DNA from: DASQPA01 sp035644215
GTDB taxonomy: Bacteria > Acidobacteriota > Thermoanaerobaculia > Multivoradales > UBA5704
NCBI GenBank assembly: GCA_035644215.1
Contig: DASQPA010000505.1
Location: forward strand, 1 to 29,340
Direction of reading: 5' to 3'
Length of the DNA stretch: 29,340 nt
Part shown: positions 9,313 through 16,165 of the stretch, piece by piece
Position numbering within the stretch: position 1 is the stretch's first letter
How the letters are laid out: each line of letters opens with the position of its first letter
Notes under the pieces: generated by a model
What the model saw: the letters and a program-made list of their open reading frames with translations, nothing else
What the model was told of the DNA's origin: nothing
The model's database searches: none
Position numbers and translations under genes: made by a program

Positions 9313-9879
9313 TTGAAAACCGAGATCGTCCTCCTGAACCCCAACCGCTATCCCGAGGCCGGAGCCCGGCAGCTGCGCCCCTGGCTCACCCGCCTGGTCG
9401 CGGCGCTCGCCCCGGAGGCAGGAAGCCTCGGCGTGCGCTTCGCCTCCGACCGCGAGGTGCGCCGGGCCAACCGCGACTTCCGCGGCAAGGACCGGCCGAC
9501 CGACGTGCTGTCTTTCCCGGGGGACGGTCCGGACGAACACGGACTCACGGACGAACACGGACCAACACGGACGAACACGGGCCTTCACGGGAGGCCGGGA
9601 CCCCGTCCGTGCCCGTCCGTGGAGAGTCCGTGTTCGTCCGTGAGTCCGTGTCGACCCGGCCAGGGGCACCTGGGGGACGTCCTCATCTCGCTGCCCACCG
9701 CCCGGCGCCAGGCGGCGGCCGCCGGGCATTCGGTCGAGCGCGAGCTGCGGGTCCTCCTGCTCCACGGCGTGCTGCACTGCCTGGGGTACGACCACGAGAC
9801 CGACGACGGCGCCATGGAGCGCCTGGAACGCCGGCTGCGCCGCACCTGGATCGCGGCCGAGGCGAGACCGCATGCCTGA
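9313..9879 (+). CDS. ybeY: Endoribonuclease YbeY with an in-frame repeat insertion
   Basis: 188 residues from a TTG start; YbeY is usually about 150. YbeY is a zinc metalloprotein needed for 16S rRNA 3'-end maturation and ribosome quality control. The zinc-binding motif HGVLHCLGYDH is intact (H151, H155, H161), as are RPTDVLSFP (about 60-68) and LGDVLISLPTARRQA (from 120). Between these two, about residues 73-114 are unrelated to the family, rich in Asp-Glu-His-Gly, Thr-Arg, Pro, Ser and Cys, and encoded by a palindromic repeat (see the repeat entry). The insertion keeps the frame and falls in a surface loop, so the protein may still work. The 3' end overlaps the next gene by 8 nt, consistent with an intact, expressed frame. 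Confidence 0.92.
   Translation: MKTEIVLLNPNRYPEAGARQLRPWLTRLVAALAPEAGSLGVRFASDREVRRANRDFRGKDRPTDVLSFPGDGPDEHGLTDEHGPTRTNTGLHGRPGPRPCPSVESPCSSVSPCRPGQGHLGDVLISLPTARRQAAAAGHSVERELRVLLLHGVLHCLGYDHETDDGAMERLERRLRRTWIAAEARPHA
9529..9657. repeat. Palindromic repeat inserted inside ybeY
   Basis: The arms at 9537-9562 and 9626-9651 form a perfect 26-bp inverted repeat. Each arm is built of tandem units such as ACGGACGAACACGGAC and CACGGACTCACGGAC. The 63-bp centre holds more of the same units (CAACACGGACGAACACGGG on one side, CCCGTCCGTGCCCGTCCGTG on the other), so nearly the whole element folds back on itself. The insert is about 126-129 bp, a multiple of three. Its boundaries are approximate, judged from where YbeY family similarity stops and resumes; I could not define a target duplication. 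Confidence 0.88.
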
Positions 9880-11161
9880 GCCGCGGATCGCCCCGGGGAT
9901 CCTGGCGTGGGGGGTGGCGCTCGTGCTGCCGCTCGCGGTCCTCGTCTCGACCCTCTCGGCGCTCCTCGAACGGAGCGGACCGATCCGCCTGCGGCACTGG
10001 GCGGAGGAGGCGGGGGGCCGCCTGCGCGCCCTCTACGACTCGCCGGTCCGCTTCGGGGTCTTCCGCTACCTCCTCTCGTTCCTCGCCCGGGTCCTGCCCC
10101 TGGCGCTCTACGTCCTGCTCGCCGACCTGCTCGTCGCCCTGGAGCGGGCCCATCCCCACGCCTGGACGATCCTCGGCCTGATCGTCCTCCTGGCCGTCGC
10201 CGAGGCCGGCAACCGCTCGCTGGTCGGCCACGACCCCGAGCGGGCTCTGCGCCGGCTGACCCGCGTCTACCGGATCGCCCTCCTCGTCCTCGCGCCGCTC
10301 GTCGCCGGCCTCTCCGCCCTCGTCCCGGCCGGCGCGATCGGCCGGCGCGACGAGCGGTCGGAGGGGGTCGAGGGGGAGGCCTCGGACGAGGAGATCGAGG
10401 CCTTCATCGACGTCGGCACCCGCGAGGGCATCCTGGAGCCGGAGACCGGCGAGATGCTGTGGAGCCTGGTCGACTTCGTCGACACCCAGGCGCGGAGCGT
10501 GATGACGCCGCGGATCGACATCGTCTGCGCCGCCGAGGACAGCTCGCTCGAGAGCCTCGCCCTGCGCTTCGTCGACTCCGGCCACTCGCGCCTCCCCATC
10601 TTCGAGGGCTCGATCGACAAGATCGTCGGCATCCTCCACATCCGCGACCTGCTGCGCGCCCTTTTGGCGAGCGAGCGGCCGCTTCTCCCGGGCCTCCTGA
10701 AACCGCCGCTCTTCATCCCTGAAACCAAACCCTTAGGAGAACTCTTGAAAGAGCTCCAGACCCGTTTCCAGCAGGTCGCCATCGTCGTCGACGAGTACGG
10801 CGGCACCGCCGGCCTGGTGACCGTCGAGGACATCGTGGAGGAGATCGTGGGCGAGATCGTCGACGAGCACGACGCGCTGGTCGCCGAGCTCGAACCGCTG
10901 CCCGGCGGCGGCTACCGCCTGGACGGGCGGGCGCGGATCGAGCTTCTGGACGAGCTCTTCGAGGTCGACGTCGAGGACGCCGAGTACGAGACCGTGGCCG
11001 GCCTCATCTTCACCGAGCTGGGGCACGTGCCGGAGGTCGGCGAAACGGTCGAGCGGGAGGGGCTGCGCTTCACCGTCGAGGCGGCGGCCGACCGGCGGAT
11101 CGAGAAGGTGCGGGTCGAGCGGATCGTCGAGCCGGAAGCCGCGGCGGGAGGTGAGAATTGA
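9872..11161 (+). CDS. CorC/HlyC-type CBS-pair membrane protein
   Basis: 429 residues. The N-terminal third has about four hydrophobic segments (roughly 8-30, 65-90, 95-115, 130-155) but no clear DUF21/CNNM signature. A CBS-domain pair follows, with the family motif VMTPR at 210-214 and DEYGGTAGLVTVEDIVEE from 307. A CorC_HlyC (transporter-associated) domain occupies about 345-420. Relatives are linked to magnesium/cobalt efflux; the nucleotide-sensing role of the CBS pair is family knowledge, and the transported ion is not readable here. It overlaps the ybeY stop by 8 nt and the era start by 4 nt, so the three genes are translationally coupled. Confidence 0.88.
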   Translation: MPEPRIAPGILAWGVALVLPLAVLVSTLSALLERSGPIRLRHWAEEAGGRLRALYDSPVRFGVFRYLLSFLARVLPLALYVLLADLLVALERAHPHAWTILGLIVLLAVAEAGNRSLVGHDPERALRRLTRVYRIALLVLAPLVAGLSALVPAGAIGRRDERSEGVEGEASDEEIEAFIDVGTREGILEPETGEMLWSLVDFVDTQARSVMTPRIDIVCAAEDSSLESLALRFVDSGHSRLPIFEGSIDKIVGILHIRDLLRALLASERPLLPGLLKPPLFIPETKPLGELLKELQTRFQQVAIVVDEYGGTAGLVTVEDIVEEIVGEIVDEHDALVAELEPLPGGGYRLDGRARIELLDELFEVDVEDAEYETVAGLIFTELGHVPEVGETVEREGLRFTVEAAADRRIEKVRVERIVEPEAAAGGEN

Positions 11162-12072
11162 GCGACCCTGCGCCCCGCGCCGGCACCGTCGCCCTCGTCG
11201 GCCGGCCGAACGCCGGCAAGTCGACCCTCATGAACCACCTCCTGGGCGAGAAAGTGGCGATCGTCTCCGACAAGCCGCAGACCACCCGCCACCGCCTGGT
11301 GGGCATCCTCTCCGGCGAGCGCGGCCAGATGGTCTTCCACGACACCCCGGGGGTCCACCGCCCCCTCCACCGGCTGAACCGGCAGATGGTCCAGCACGCC
11401 CTGGACGCCCTGAACGACGCCGACGTGCGCTGCCTCCTCGTCGACGCCGGCGAGGCGGACGGCGCCGGCGACCGTTACATGCTCGACCTCGTGGCCCGGG
11501 CGGAAGGGACGAAGTTCCTCATCCTCAACAAAATCGACCGGGTGAAGAAGACCGACCTCCTGCCGCGCATGGAGCGCTACGGCAAGACCGGCCTGTTTTC
11601 GGAGATCGTACCGATCTCGGCGAAGACCGGGGACGGCTGCGACCTCCTCCTGGACCTCCTCTGGCAGGCCCTGCCCGCGGGGCCGCCCCTCTACGACCCG
11701 GAGCTCCTGACCATCCACCCCGAGCGCTTCCTGGCCGCCGAGCGCATCCGAGAAAAGGTCCTCGAGCAGACGCGCGAGGAGCTCCCCTTCGCCACCGCGG
11801 TGGTGTTGGAACGCTGGGAGGAGGAGGAGGGGGGCGACCTGGTCAAGATCTACGCCGCCATCCTCGTCGAGCGGCCGGGCCAGAAGAAGATCCTCGTCGG
11901 CCACCAGGGCCAGCAGATCAAGGCGATCGGCACCGCCGCCCGCCTGGACCTCGAAGCCTTCCTCGGCAAGCGGGTCTACCTGGACCTCCAGGTCCGCCTG
12001 GAGCCCGGCTGGCGCGAGGACCAGGGGGTGCTCGCGACCCTCGATCGGGACGTCGACACCCACCTTTCCTGA
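11158..12072 (+). CDS. era: GTPase Era
   Basis: 304 residues from a TTG start, supported by GGGAGGTGAG just upstream and by the family N-terminus. Era is a cytoplasmic GTPase that binds the 3' end of 16S rRNA and assists 30S assembly. G1 motif GRPNAGKS at 15-22, G3 DTPG at 62-65 and G4 NKID at 124-127 are all present. The C-terminal KH domain carries KKILVGHQGQQIKAIG (about 242-257). The start overlaps the stop of the corC-like gene by 4 nt. Together with ybeY and phoH it makes this a ribosome-maturation operon. No dgkA or cdd genes lie between, unlike in Firmicutes. Confidence 0.96.
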   Translation: MSDPAPRAGTVALVGRPNAGKSTLMNHLLGEKVAIVSDKPQTTRHRLVGILSGERGQMVFHDTPGVHRPLHRLNRQMVQHALDALNDADVRCLLVDAGEADGAGDRYMLDLVARAEGTKFLILNKIDRVKKTDLLPRMERYGKTGLFSEIVPISAKTGDGCDLLLDLLWQALPAGPPLYDPELLTIHPERFLAAERIREKVLEQTREELPFATAVVLERWEEEEGGDLVKIYAAILVERPGQKKILVGHQGQQIKAIGTAARLDLEAFLGKRVYLDLQVRLEPGWREDQGVLATLDRDVDTHLS

Positions 12073-12146
12073 CATCATGCGTCCTTCAGGATACGCTTTC
12101 CGAACCCCCTGCACGGCCGGCAATTCGCTCGACTTGCGAAACCAAC

Positions 12147-12176
12147 TTGTCGCCGGTTCCGTCTTTCCGTTAGACT
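12147..12176 (+). promoter_or_regulatory. Candidate promoter of the HTH gene
   Basis: TTGTCG (12147-12152) and TAGACT (12171-12176) are spaced by 18 bp; each matches four of six consensus bases. Transcription would begin at about 12183, only a few bases before the ATG at 12187, and no Shine-Dalgarno is visible, suggesting a leaderless or nearly leaderless mRNA. Confidence 0.45.
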
Positions 12177-12186
12177 CCCTTTCACT

Positions 12187-12732
12187 ATGGCCCGGAAAAG
12201 AATCGAAGAGCGGCGTCTGACAGCTGAGGTTGTCGCCTCCATCGACGACGAGATCGAGCGGGTTACTGCTCTCCTCTCGACGGTGATCAAAGTTGCCAAT
12301 GTAACCAAGCGAGAGCTCGAGAAAGAGCTGGGGGCGAGCGGCGGCTATCTCTCCCGCCTCCTCTCCGGCAAGATGGGGCTCTCCATCCGCCACATCCTCC
12401 TGATCTGCGCAGCGATCGGGATGGAGCCGGCGGAGTTCTTCCACCTCGCCTATCCCGAGGCGCCCGCCGGCGGCGAAAGCAGCGGCATGGCGCGGGACAT
12501 CCTGCGGCGCTTCCAGGGGCTGGGCTACGAGGCCAAGGTCCCCCAGCGCTCTGCGGCGGCGGCGGCGACAGGTTCGCCGGGATCGCCGGCGCTCAGCGAC
12601 GAGGCGCTCGACGAGCGGATCCGTGCTTCGCTCGGCCGGGCGCTGCGGGAGCTGGTGAACGCCGACCTCCCGGCGCCGGAGCCCCAGACCCAGAGCGTGG
12701 TCCCGAAGCGCAGCACCCGGAACCGGCAGTAG
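12187..12732 (+). CDS. XRE-like HTH transcriptional regulator
   Basis: 181 residues. A helix-turn-helix domain of the XRE/Cro type spans about 40-90 (TKRELEKELGASGGYLSRLL, then SIRHILLICAAIGMEPAEFF). The N-terminal 40 residues are a charged, probably helical segment (DDEIERVTALLSTVIKVAN). The C-terminal 80 residues are low-complexity and probably disordered. No ligand or protease domain is seen. It stands apart from era (114-bp gap) and has its own promoter-like sequence, with base composition noticeably less GC-rich at the 5' end than its neighbours. The target genes cannot be inferred. Its stop codon lies in the stem of a hairpin shared with the convergent gene. Confidence 0.8.
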   Translation: MARKRIEERRLTAEVVASIDDEIERVTALLSTVIKVANVTKRELEKELGASGGYLSRLLSGKMGLSIRHILLICAAIGMEPAEFFHLAYPEAPAGGESSGMARDILRRFQGLGYEAKVPQRSAAAAATGSPGSPALSDEALDERIRASLGRALRELVNADLPAPEPQTQSVVPKRSTRNRQ

Positions 12733-12757
12733 CGCCCCCACCTGCGGGGGGCGCTAC
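12729..12757. terminator. Bidirectional hairpin containing both stop codons
   Basis: A perfect 11-bp stem (GTAGCGCCCCC at 12729-12739 with GGGGGCGCTAC at 12747-12757) and a 7-nt loop lie between two convergent genes. The TAG stop of the HTH gene (12730-12732) and the TAG stop of the minus-strand gene (12754-12756) are the same palindromic bases. No U-tract follows on either side. Confidence 0.7.
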
Positions 12758-13347
12758 CGGATGGGGCGGCTTTCGAGGACGCCGTAGAAGAGGGTCGAGA
12801 TGGCGTGCAGGGTGGCGACCGCGACGGCTTTGCGTCGGGTCTCCAGGCCGCCGGTGAGCGACGAGATCATGCCGCCGCTCCGCCGCGTGCCGGGGACGGC
12901 GAGCGGGATCTGATCGCTGTCGAGGCCGGCGATGATCCGCTCGGGGACCTGGACCGAGCCGGAGGAGCCCCAGGCCTCGCCCAGGAGGCCGCGGACCACC
13001 GTCCAGTTGCGCACGAAGTAGCAGTGCCGGCCGTCGACGTCCAGACTGTGCAGGCCGCCTTCGCTCGCGACGTAGAAGTGGTAGGTGTCGGCGAGCGCCT
13101 TTTCGAGCTCCAGGACGCGCTTGCGCGCCAGCTGGAGGACCTCCTCGTCGGAGACCGGCAGCCCGACCGGCGCCTCCTCGACCTGCTGCGGTACGACGGC
13201 CACCGAGACGGCGCGGTCCAAACCGTCGTGGAAATAGCGCAGGAAGCCGTCGCGCACGCCGAGCAGCTTGTCGGGCGAGGGACCGGCAACGGCCACCTCG
13301 ACACCGGTTTGGAGTCTTTGCCAGAAGTTCTTAAGATCCGGGATCAT
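12754..13347 (-). CDS. DUF84/inosine-xanthosine triphosphatase-like protein
   Basis: 197 residues from the ATG at 13347, chosen because GAGGATC precedes it and because the upstream extension of the open frame is Arg/Ser low-complexity sequence. The pattern resembles the DUF84 (YjjX/non-canonical purine NTPase) family: an N-terminal KLLGVRDGFLRYF helix, a central acidic-Gly segment (YVASEGGLHSLDVDG), and a C-terminal GGMISSLTGGLETRRKA segment. Such proteins hydrolyse ITP/XTP. The usual N-terminal substrate-binding GSxNPxK motif is not obvious here (VAVAGPSPDKLLG is the nearest match), so the activity is uncertain. It is convergent with the HTH gene, and its start codon overlaps that of the divergent methyltransferase gene. 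Confidence 0.6.
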   Translation of the reverse strand: MIPDLKNFWQRLQTGVEVAVAGPSPDKLLGVRDGFLRYFHDGLDRAVSVAVVPQQVEEAPVGLPVSDEEVLQLARKRVLELEKALADTYHFYVASEGGLHSLDVDGRHCYFVRNWTVVRGLLGEAWGSSGSVQVPERIIAGLDSDQIPLAVPGTRRSGGMISSLTGGLETRRKAVAVATLHAISTLFYGVLESRPIR

Positions 13348-14212
13348 GATCCTCAGCCGCCAGAATAGGACGCTCAAGGATATTCGTCGCCTGCGACGAA
13401 GTAAAGGCGACCTCGCCCTGCTCGAGGGGCCGCACCTGGTGGGAGAGGCGCTGGCCGGGGGAATCGAGCTCGAAACCGTGCTCGCCACCCCCGACTTCCT
13501 CGCCTCTCCCGAGGGGGCCGCCCTCTGCCGCCGGCTCGCCACGTCGCCGCTCGCGTCGCTCACGCCGCTGGTGGTCGCCCCCGAGCTGCTCGCCGACCTC
13601 GCCGACGCCGACTCGCCGCGCGGCCTCCTCGCCGTGGCCCGCCTGCCGCGCCCCGGGGTGGCCGCCCTGCCGCTGCGGCCGGGAGCCCCCTATCTCTATC
13701 TCGACGGCCTCCAGGACCCAGGCAACCTGGGCGCCCTGGCGCGGGTGGCGGAGGCGGCCGGGGCCGCCGGCCTCGCCCTGGCGCCGGGGAGCGTCCATCC
13801 CAACCATCCGCGCGCCCTGCGCGGCTCGGCCGGCAGCCTGCTCCGCCTGCCGGTCGCCGTCGGGGTGTCGCCGGACGATCTCGCCCGGCACCTGGCCGGG
13901 ATCGCCGAGGGGGCCGGAGTCACCCCGCGCTGGGCCGCCCTGGTACCGCGCGGCGGCGCCGACCTCTACGCCACCCGGCTCGTCCCCCCGGCTCCCCGCG
14001 CTCCCGGTCGACCGCCGGCGCCCGCCTTCGTCCTCGCCCTGGGAGCGGAAGGCCCCGGCCTTTCCCCGGAGGCCGATCGGCGCGCCGACCTCCGGCTCAC
14101 CATCCCGCTCGCGCCGCCCGTCGAGTCGTTGAACGCCGTGGTCGCCGCCGCCCTGGTCCTCTTCGAGCTGCGACGGCAACAGGGCTTGGCGGTGGGCGAA
14201 TCCATGGTCTAA
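13346..14212 (+). CDS. SpoU/TrmH-family RNA 2'-O-methyltransferase
   Basis: 288 residues. The N-terminus MILSRQNRTLKDIRRLRR matches the substrate-binding domain opening seen in TrmH/RlmB-like enzymes, which fixes the start at 13346. The catalytic SPOUT domain shows motif 1 (LQDPGNLGALARVAEAAGA, about 127-145), motif 2 (LGAEGPGLS) and motif 3 (IPLAPPVESLNAVVAAALVL) near the C-terminus. Such enzymes use S-adenosylmethionine to methylate a ribose 2'-OH in rRNA or tRNA; the target cannot be told. A Pro/Ala-rich insertion (PPAPRAPGRPPAPAF) precedes motif 2. rpiB follows 22 nt after its stop. The ATG shares two bases with the start codon of the divergent DUF84-like gene. Confidence 0.88.
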   Translation: MILSRQNRTLKDIRRLRRSKGDLALLEGPHLVGEALAGGIELETVLATPDFLASPEGAALCRRLATSPLASLTPLVVAPELLADLADADSPRGLLAVARLPRPGVAALPLRPGAPYLYLDGLQDPGNLGALARVAEAAGAAGLALAPGSVHPNHPRALRGSAGSLLRLPVAVGVSPDDLARHLAGIAEGAGVTPRWAALVPRGGADLYATRLVPPAPRAPGRPPAPAFVLALGAEGPGLSPEADRRADLRLTIPLAPPVESLNAVVAAALVLFELRRQQGLAVGESMV

Positions 14213-14234
14213 TCCCGCGTCAGGAGGGCGGACG

Positions 14235-14672
14235 ATGAAGATCGCCATCGGCTCGGACCACGCCGGCTTTCGCTACAAAGAGAAGATCAAGGAGCTCCTG
14301 ACGTCGCTCGGCCACGAGGTCCAGGACCACGGCACCGACTCCGAGGCGGCGGTCGACTACCCGCTCTTCATCCGGCCGGTCGCCGAGGCGGTGGCGCACG
14401 GCGAGGCCGAGCGCGGTATCGTCCTCGGCGGCTCGGGCAACGGCGAGGCCATCGTCGCCAACCGGGTGCCCGGCGTCCGCTGCGCCCTCTGCTGGAACGA
14501 GGAGTCGGCGCGCCTCGGCCGGCAGCACAACGACGCCAACGTGATCTCCCTGGGCCAGCGGATGATGACGCCGGAGATGGCCCTCTCGATCGTCCGGATC
14601 TGGCTCGACACCCCCTTCGAGGGGGGGCGGCACCAGCGCCGCATCGAGCTCATCGACGCACCGTCCGCCTAG
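14235..14672 (+). CDS. rpiB: Ribose-5-phosphate isomerase B
   Basis: 145 residues. It interconverts ribose 5-phosphate and ribulose 5-phosphate in the pentose phosphate pathway. SDHAGF at 7-12 is the phosphate/substrate-binding start, and GGSGNGEAIVANRVPG (65-80) is the active-site loop. The catalytic Cys of E. coli RpiB is absent; Glu71 in this loop corresponds to the Glu used by the Mycobacterium-type enzyme, and the C-terminal HQRRIELID also matches that subgroup. The start is clear, with AGGAGGGCGG 5-14 nt upstream. It lies between the methyltransferase and murB genes with gaps of 22 and 8 nt, suggesting one transcript. Confidence 0.94.
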   Translation: MKIAIGSDHAGFRYKEKIKELLTSLGHEVQDHGTDSEAAVDYPLFIRPVAEAVAHGEAERGIVLGGSGNGEAIVANRVPGVRCALCWNEESARLGRQHNDANVISLGQRMMTPEMALSIVRIWLDTPFEGGRHQRRIELIDAPSA

Positions 14673-14680
14673 GGAAGAGG

Positions 14681-15622
14681 ATGGCCTCGGACGCCTACGC
14701 GGCCCTCTGCCGCGAGCTCAAGACCGACCGTGTCCGCCGCGCCGAGCCGCTCGCCCCCTACACCACCTTTCGGATCGGCGGCCCGGCCGACCTCTTCTAC
14801 GAGGCGGAGAGCGGCGACGAGCTCGCCGCCGCCGTCCTCGCGGCAGAGCGGCTCGCCCTACCCTGGTTCCTCCTCGGCCTGGGCGCCAACGTCCTGGTCG
14901 GCGACGGCGGCTTCCGCGGCCTGGTGATCCGCAACCGGGCGCGGCAGATCGAGGCGCTCCCCGGCAACCGCCTCTGTGCCGGGAGCGGCACGGTGGTCGA
15001 TCCCGACCTGATCGAGGCCGCCGTCGCGCGCGGCCTCTCGGGGTTGGAGCACTTCGTGGGCATCCCCTCGACGGTCGGCGGCGCCCTCTGGCAGAACCTG
15101 CACTTCCTCTCCCCCGCTCCCGAGCGCCTCCGGACGATGTTCATCGCCGAGGTGACGCGGGAAGCCGAGATCCTGACTGTCGAGGGAGAGCGCCGGACGG
15201 TCGGGGTCGACTATTTTCAGTTCGGCTACGACCAGTCGATCCTCCACCACCGCCGAGACGTCGTGCTCGCCGCCACCTTCGAGCTCACCCCCGCCGATCC
15301 GGCCCGGCTGCGGCGGGTGATGGCCGAGAACCTCGACTGGCGGCGGGCCCGCCATCCGCCGCTCGACACCGAGCCCTCGGCCGGCTCCATCTTCAAGAAG
15401 ATCGAGGGGATCGGCGCCGGCCGCCTCATCGACGAGTGCGGGTTGAAGGGGACGGCGATCGGTGGGGCGAGAGTCACCCCCCGGCACGCCAACATCCTGA
15501 TCAACACCGGCGGCGCCACCGCCGCCGACGTGCGGGCGCTCATCCGGCACGTCCAGGAGGTGGTCGAAGGACGGACGGGCTACCGGCTGGAGCCGGAGAT
15601 CACGTTCGTCGGCGAGTTCTGA
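14681..15622 (+). CDS. murB: UDP-N-acetylenolpyruvoylglucosamine reductase, atypical
   Basis: 313 residues. MurB reduces UDP-GlcNAc-enolpyruvate to UDP-MurNAc with NADPH and FAD in peptidoglycan precursor synthesis. FAD-binding signatures are visible: YTTFRIGGPADL (about 27-38), LGLGANVLVGDGGFRG (about 66-81) and GIPSTVGGALWQN. The catalytic-Ser segment is EPSAGSIFKK, followed by GRLIDECGLKG. Two features deviate: the usual NAGA(Y/F)G after the GG motif is replaced by NLHFLSPAPERLRT, and the usual GYR-x-S motif reads GYDQS, so the conserved Arg is missing. It is therefore either a divergent MurB subfamily or a MurB-like flavoprotein. RBS GGGAAGAGG precedes the ATG. Confidence 0.85.
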   Translation: MASDAYAALCRELKTDRVRRAEPLAPYTTFRIGGPADLFYEAESGDELAAAVLAAERLALPWFLLGLGANVLVGDGGFRGLVIRNRARQIEALPGNRLCAGSGTVVDPDLIEAAVARGLSGLEHFVGIPSTVGGALWQNLHFLSPAPERLRTMFIAEVTREAEILTVEGERRTVGVDYFQFGYDQSILHHRRDVVLAATFELTPADPARLRRVMAENLDWRRARHPPLDTEPSAGSIFKKIEGIGAGRLIDECGLKGTAIGGARVTPRHANILINTGGATAADVRALIRHVQEVVEGRTGYRLEPEITFVGEF

Positions 15623-15635
15623 AGCGTCAGCGCTT
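15622..15635. terminator. Small hairpin between convergent murB and AhpD-like gene
   Basis: A 5-bp stem (AAGCG at 15622-15626 with CGCTT at 15631-15635) and 4-nt loop cover the 4-bp gap between the convergent stop codons. It is weak and has no T-tract. Confidence 0.25.
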
Positions 15636-16025
15636 GCCCTTCTTGGCCTTGAAGGGGTTCGCGTTGCCCCGCTTCTCGTCGCGCAGGAGCTGGAGGGTCT
15701 CGAAGGCGTGGCGCAGGTGCGGGATGACCACCGTGCCGCCGACCACCAGGGCGACGTTCAGGACGTCGTGCAGCTCCTCGTCGCCCCAGCCCGCCTCGAC
15801 GCATTTGTTCAGGTGGTAGTCCATGCAGTCGTTGCAGCGCAGGACCGTCGACGCCACCAGGCCCAGGAGCTCCTTCGTCCGCTTGTCCAGGGCGCCGTCC
15901 CGGTACGCCGCGGTGTCGAGGTTGAAGAAGCGCTTGAGCCCGAGATGCTCGGCGCTCATGATCTTCTCGTTCATCCGTAGCCGGTAGGCACGGAACTCTT
16001 CCAGGTCCTCCACGTCTCTTGTCAT
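15627..16025 (-). CDS. Carboxymuconolactone decarboxylase/AhpD-like protein A
   Basis: 132 residues, all within one CMD/AhpD domain. The redox motif CNDCMDYH (C64, C67, H71) matches the CxxC...H of AhpD-type peroxidases, which reduce peroxides or serve as disulfide reductants. The C-terminus ends in a basic, Lys-rich tail. RBS GGAGGGAGGACC precedes the ATG, and a good promoter lies just upstream (16043-16071). It is a near-copy of the protein at 16682-17086: about nine differences in the first 118 residues. The partner reductase is not in the window. The enzyme's actual substrate is unknown. Confidence 0.88.
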   Translation of the reverse strand: MTRDVEDLEEFRAYRLRMNEKIMSAEHLGLKRFFNLDTAAYRDGALDKRTKELLGLVASTVLRCNDCMDYHLNKCVEAGWGDEELHDVLNVALVVGGTVVIPHLRHAFETLQLLRDEKRGNANPFKAKKGKR

Positions 16026-16042
16026 CAGGGTCCTCCCTCCGC

Positions 16043-16071
16043 AATATAAAAACGAGTGGCTCCCGCGCCAA
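16043..16071 (-). promoter_or_regulatory. Promoter of AhpD-like gene A
   Basis: On the minus strand TTGGCG (16066-16071) and TATATT (16043-16048) are spaced by 17 bp. The -10 matches five of six consensus bases and the -35 four of six. The transcript would start about 10 nt before the Shine-Dalgarno of the gene beginning at 16025. Confidence 0.65.
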
Positions 16072-16109
16072 TCTTGCTCTAAATGCTGTTCTTATTTTTG
16101 ACCAGGACC

Positions 16110-16156
16110 GATTACGGATCAATTACGGATCAATTACGGCGCTTTAATATAGAGCG
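16110..16156. repeat. Tandem 11-bp repeats and palindrome upstream of AhpD-like A
   Basis: GATCAATTACG occurs twice in tandem (16117-16127, 16128-16138), preceded by the partial unit GATTACG (16110-16116). Next to it, CGCT (16040+100 to 16143) and AGCG (16153-16156) flank an AT-only core. The block lies 40-90 bp upstream of the -35 of the gene A promoter, in an AT-rich island unusual for this window; it may be a regulator binding site. Confidence 0.5.
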
Positions 16157-16165
16157 ATGGCAATA

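Noticed and set aside
6883..9873. 996-codon minus-strand open frame
   Set aside because: It is antisense to the HD hydrolase and ybeY genes, has low-complexity His/Glu/Val/Gly composition, and arises from the high GC content and codon bias of the plus-strand genes.
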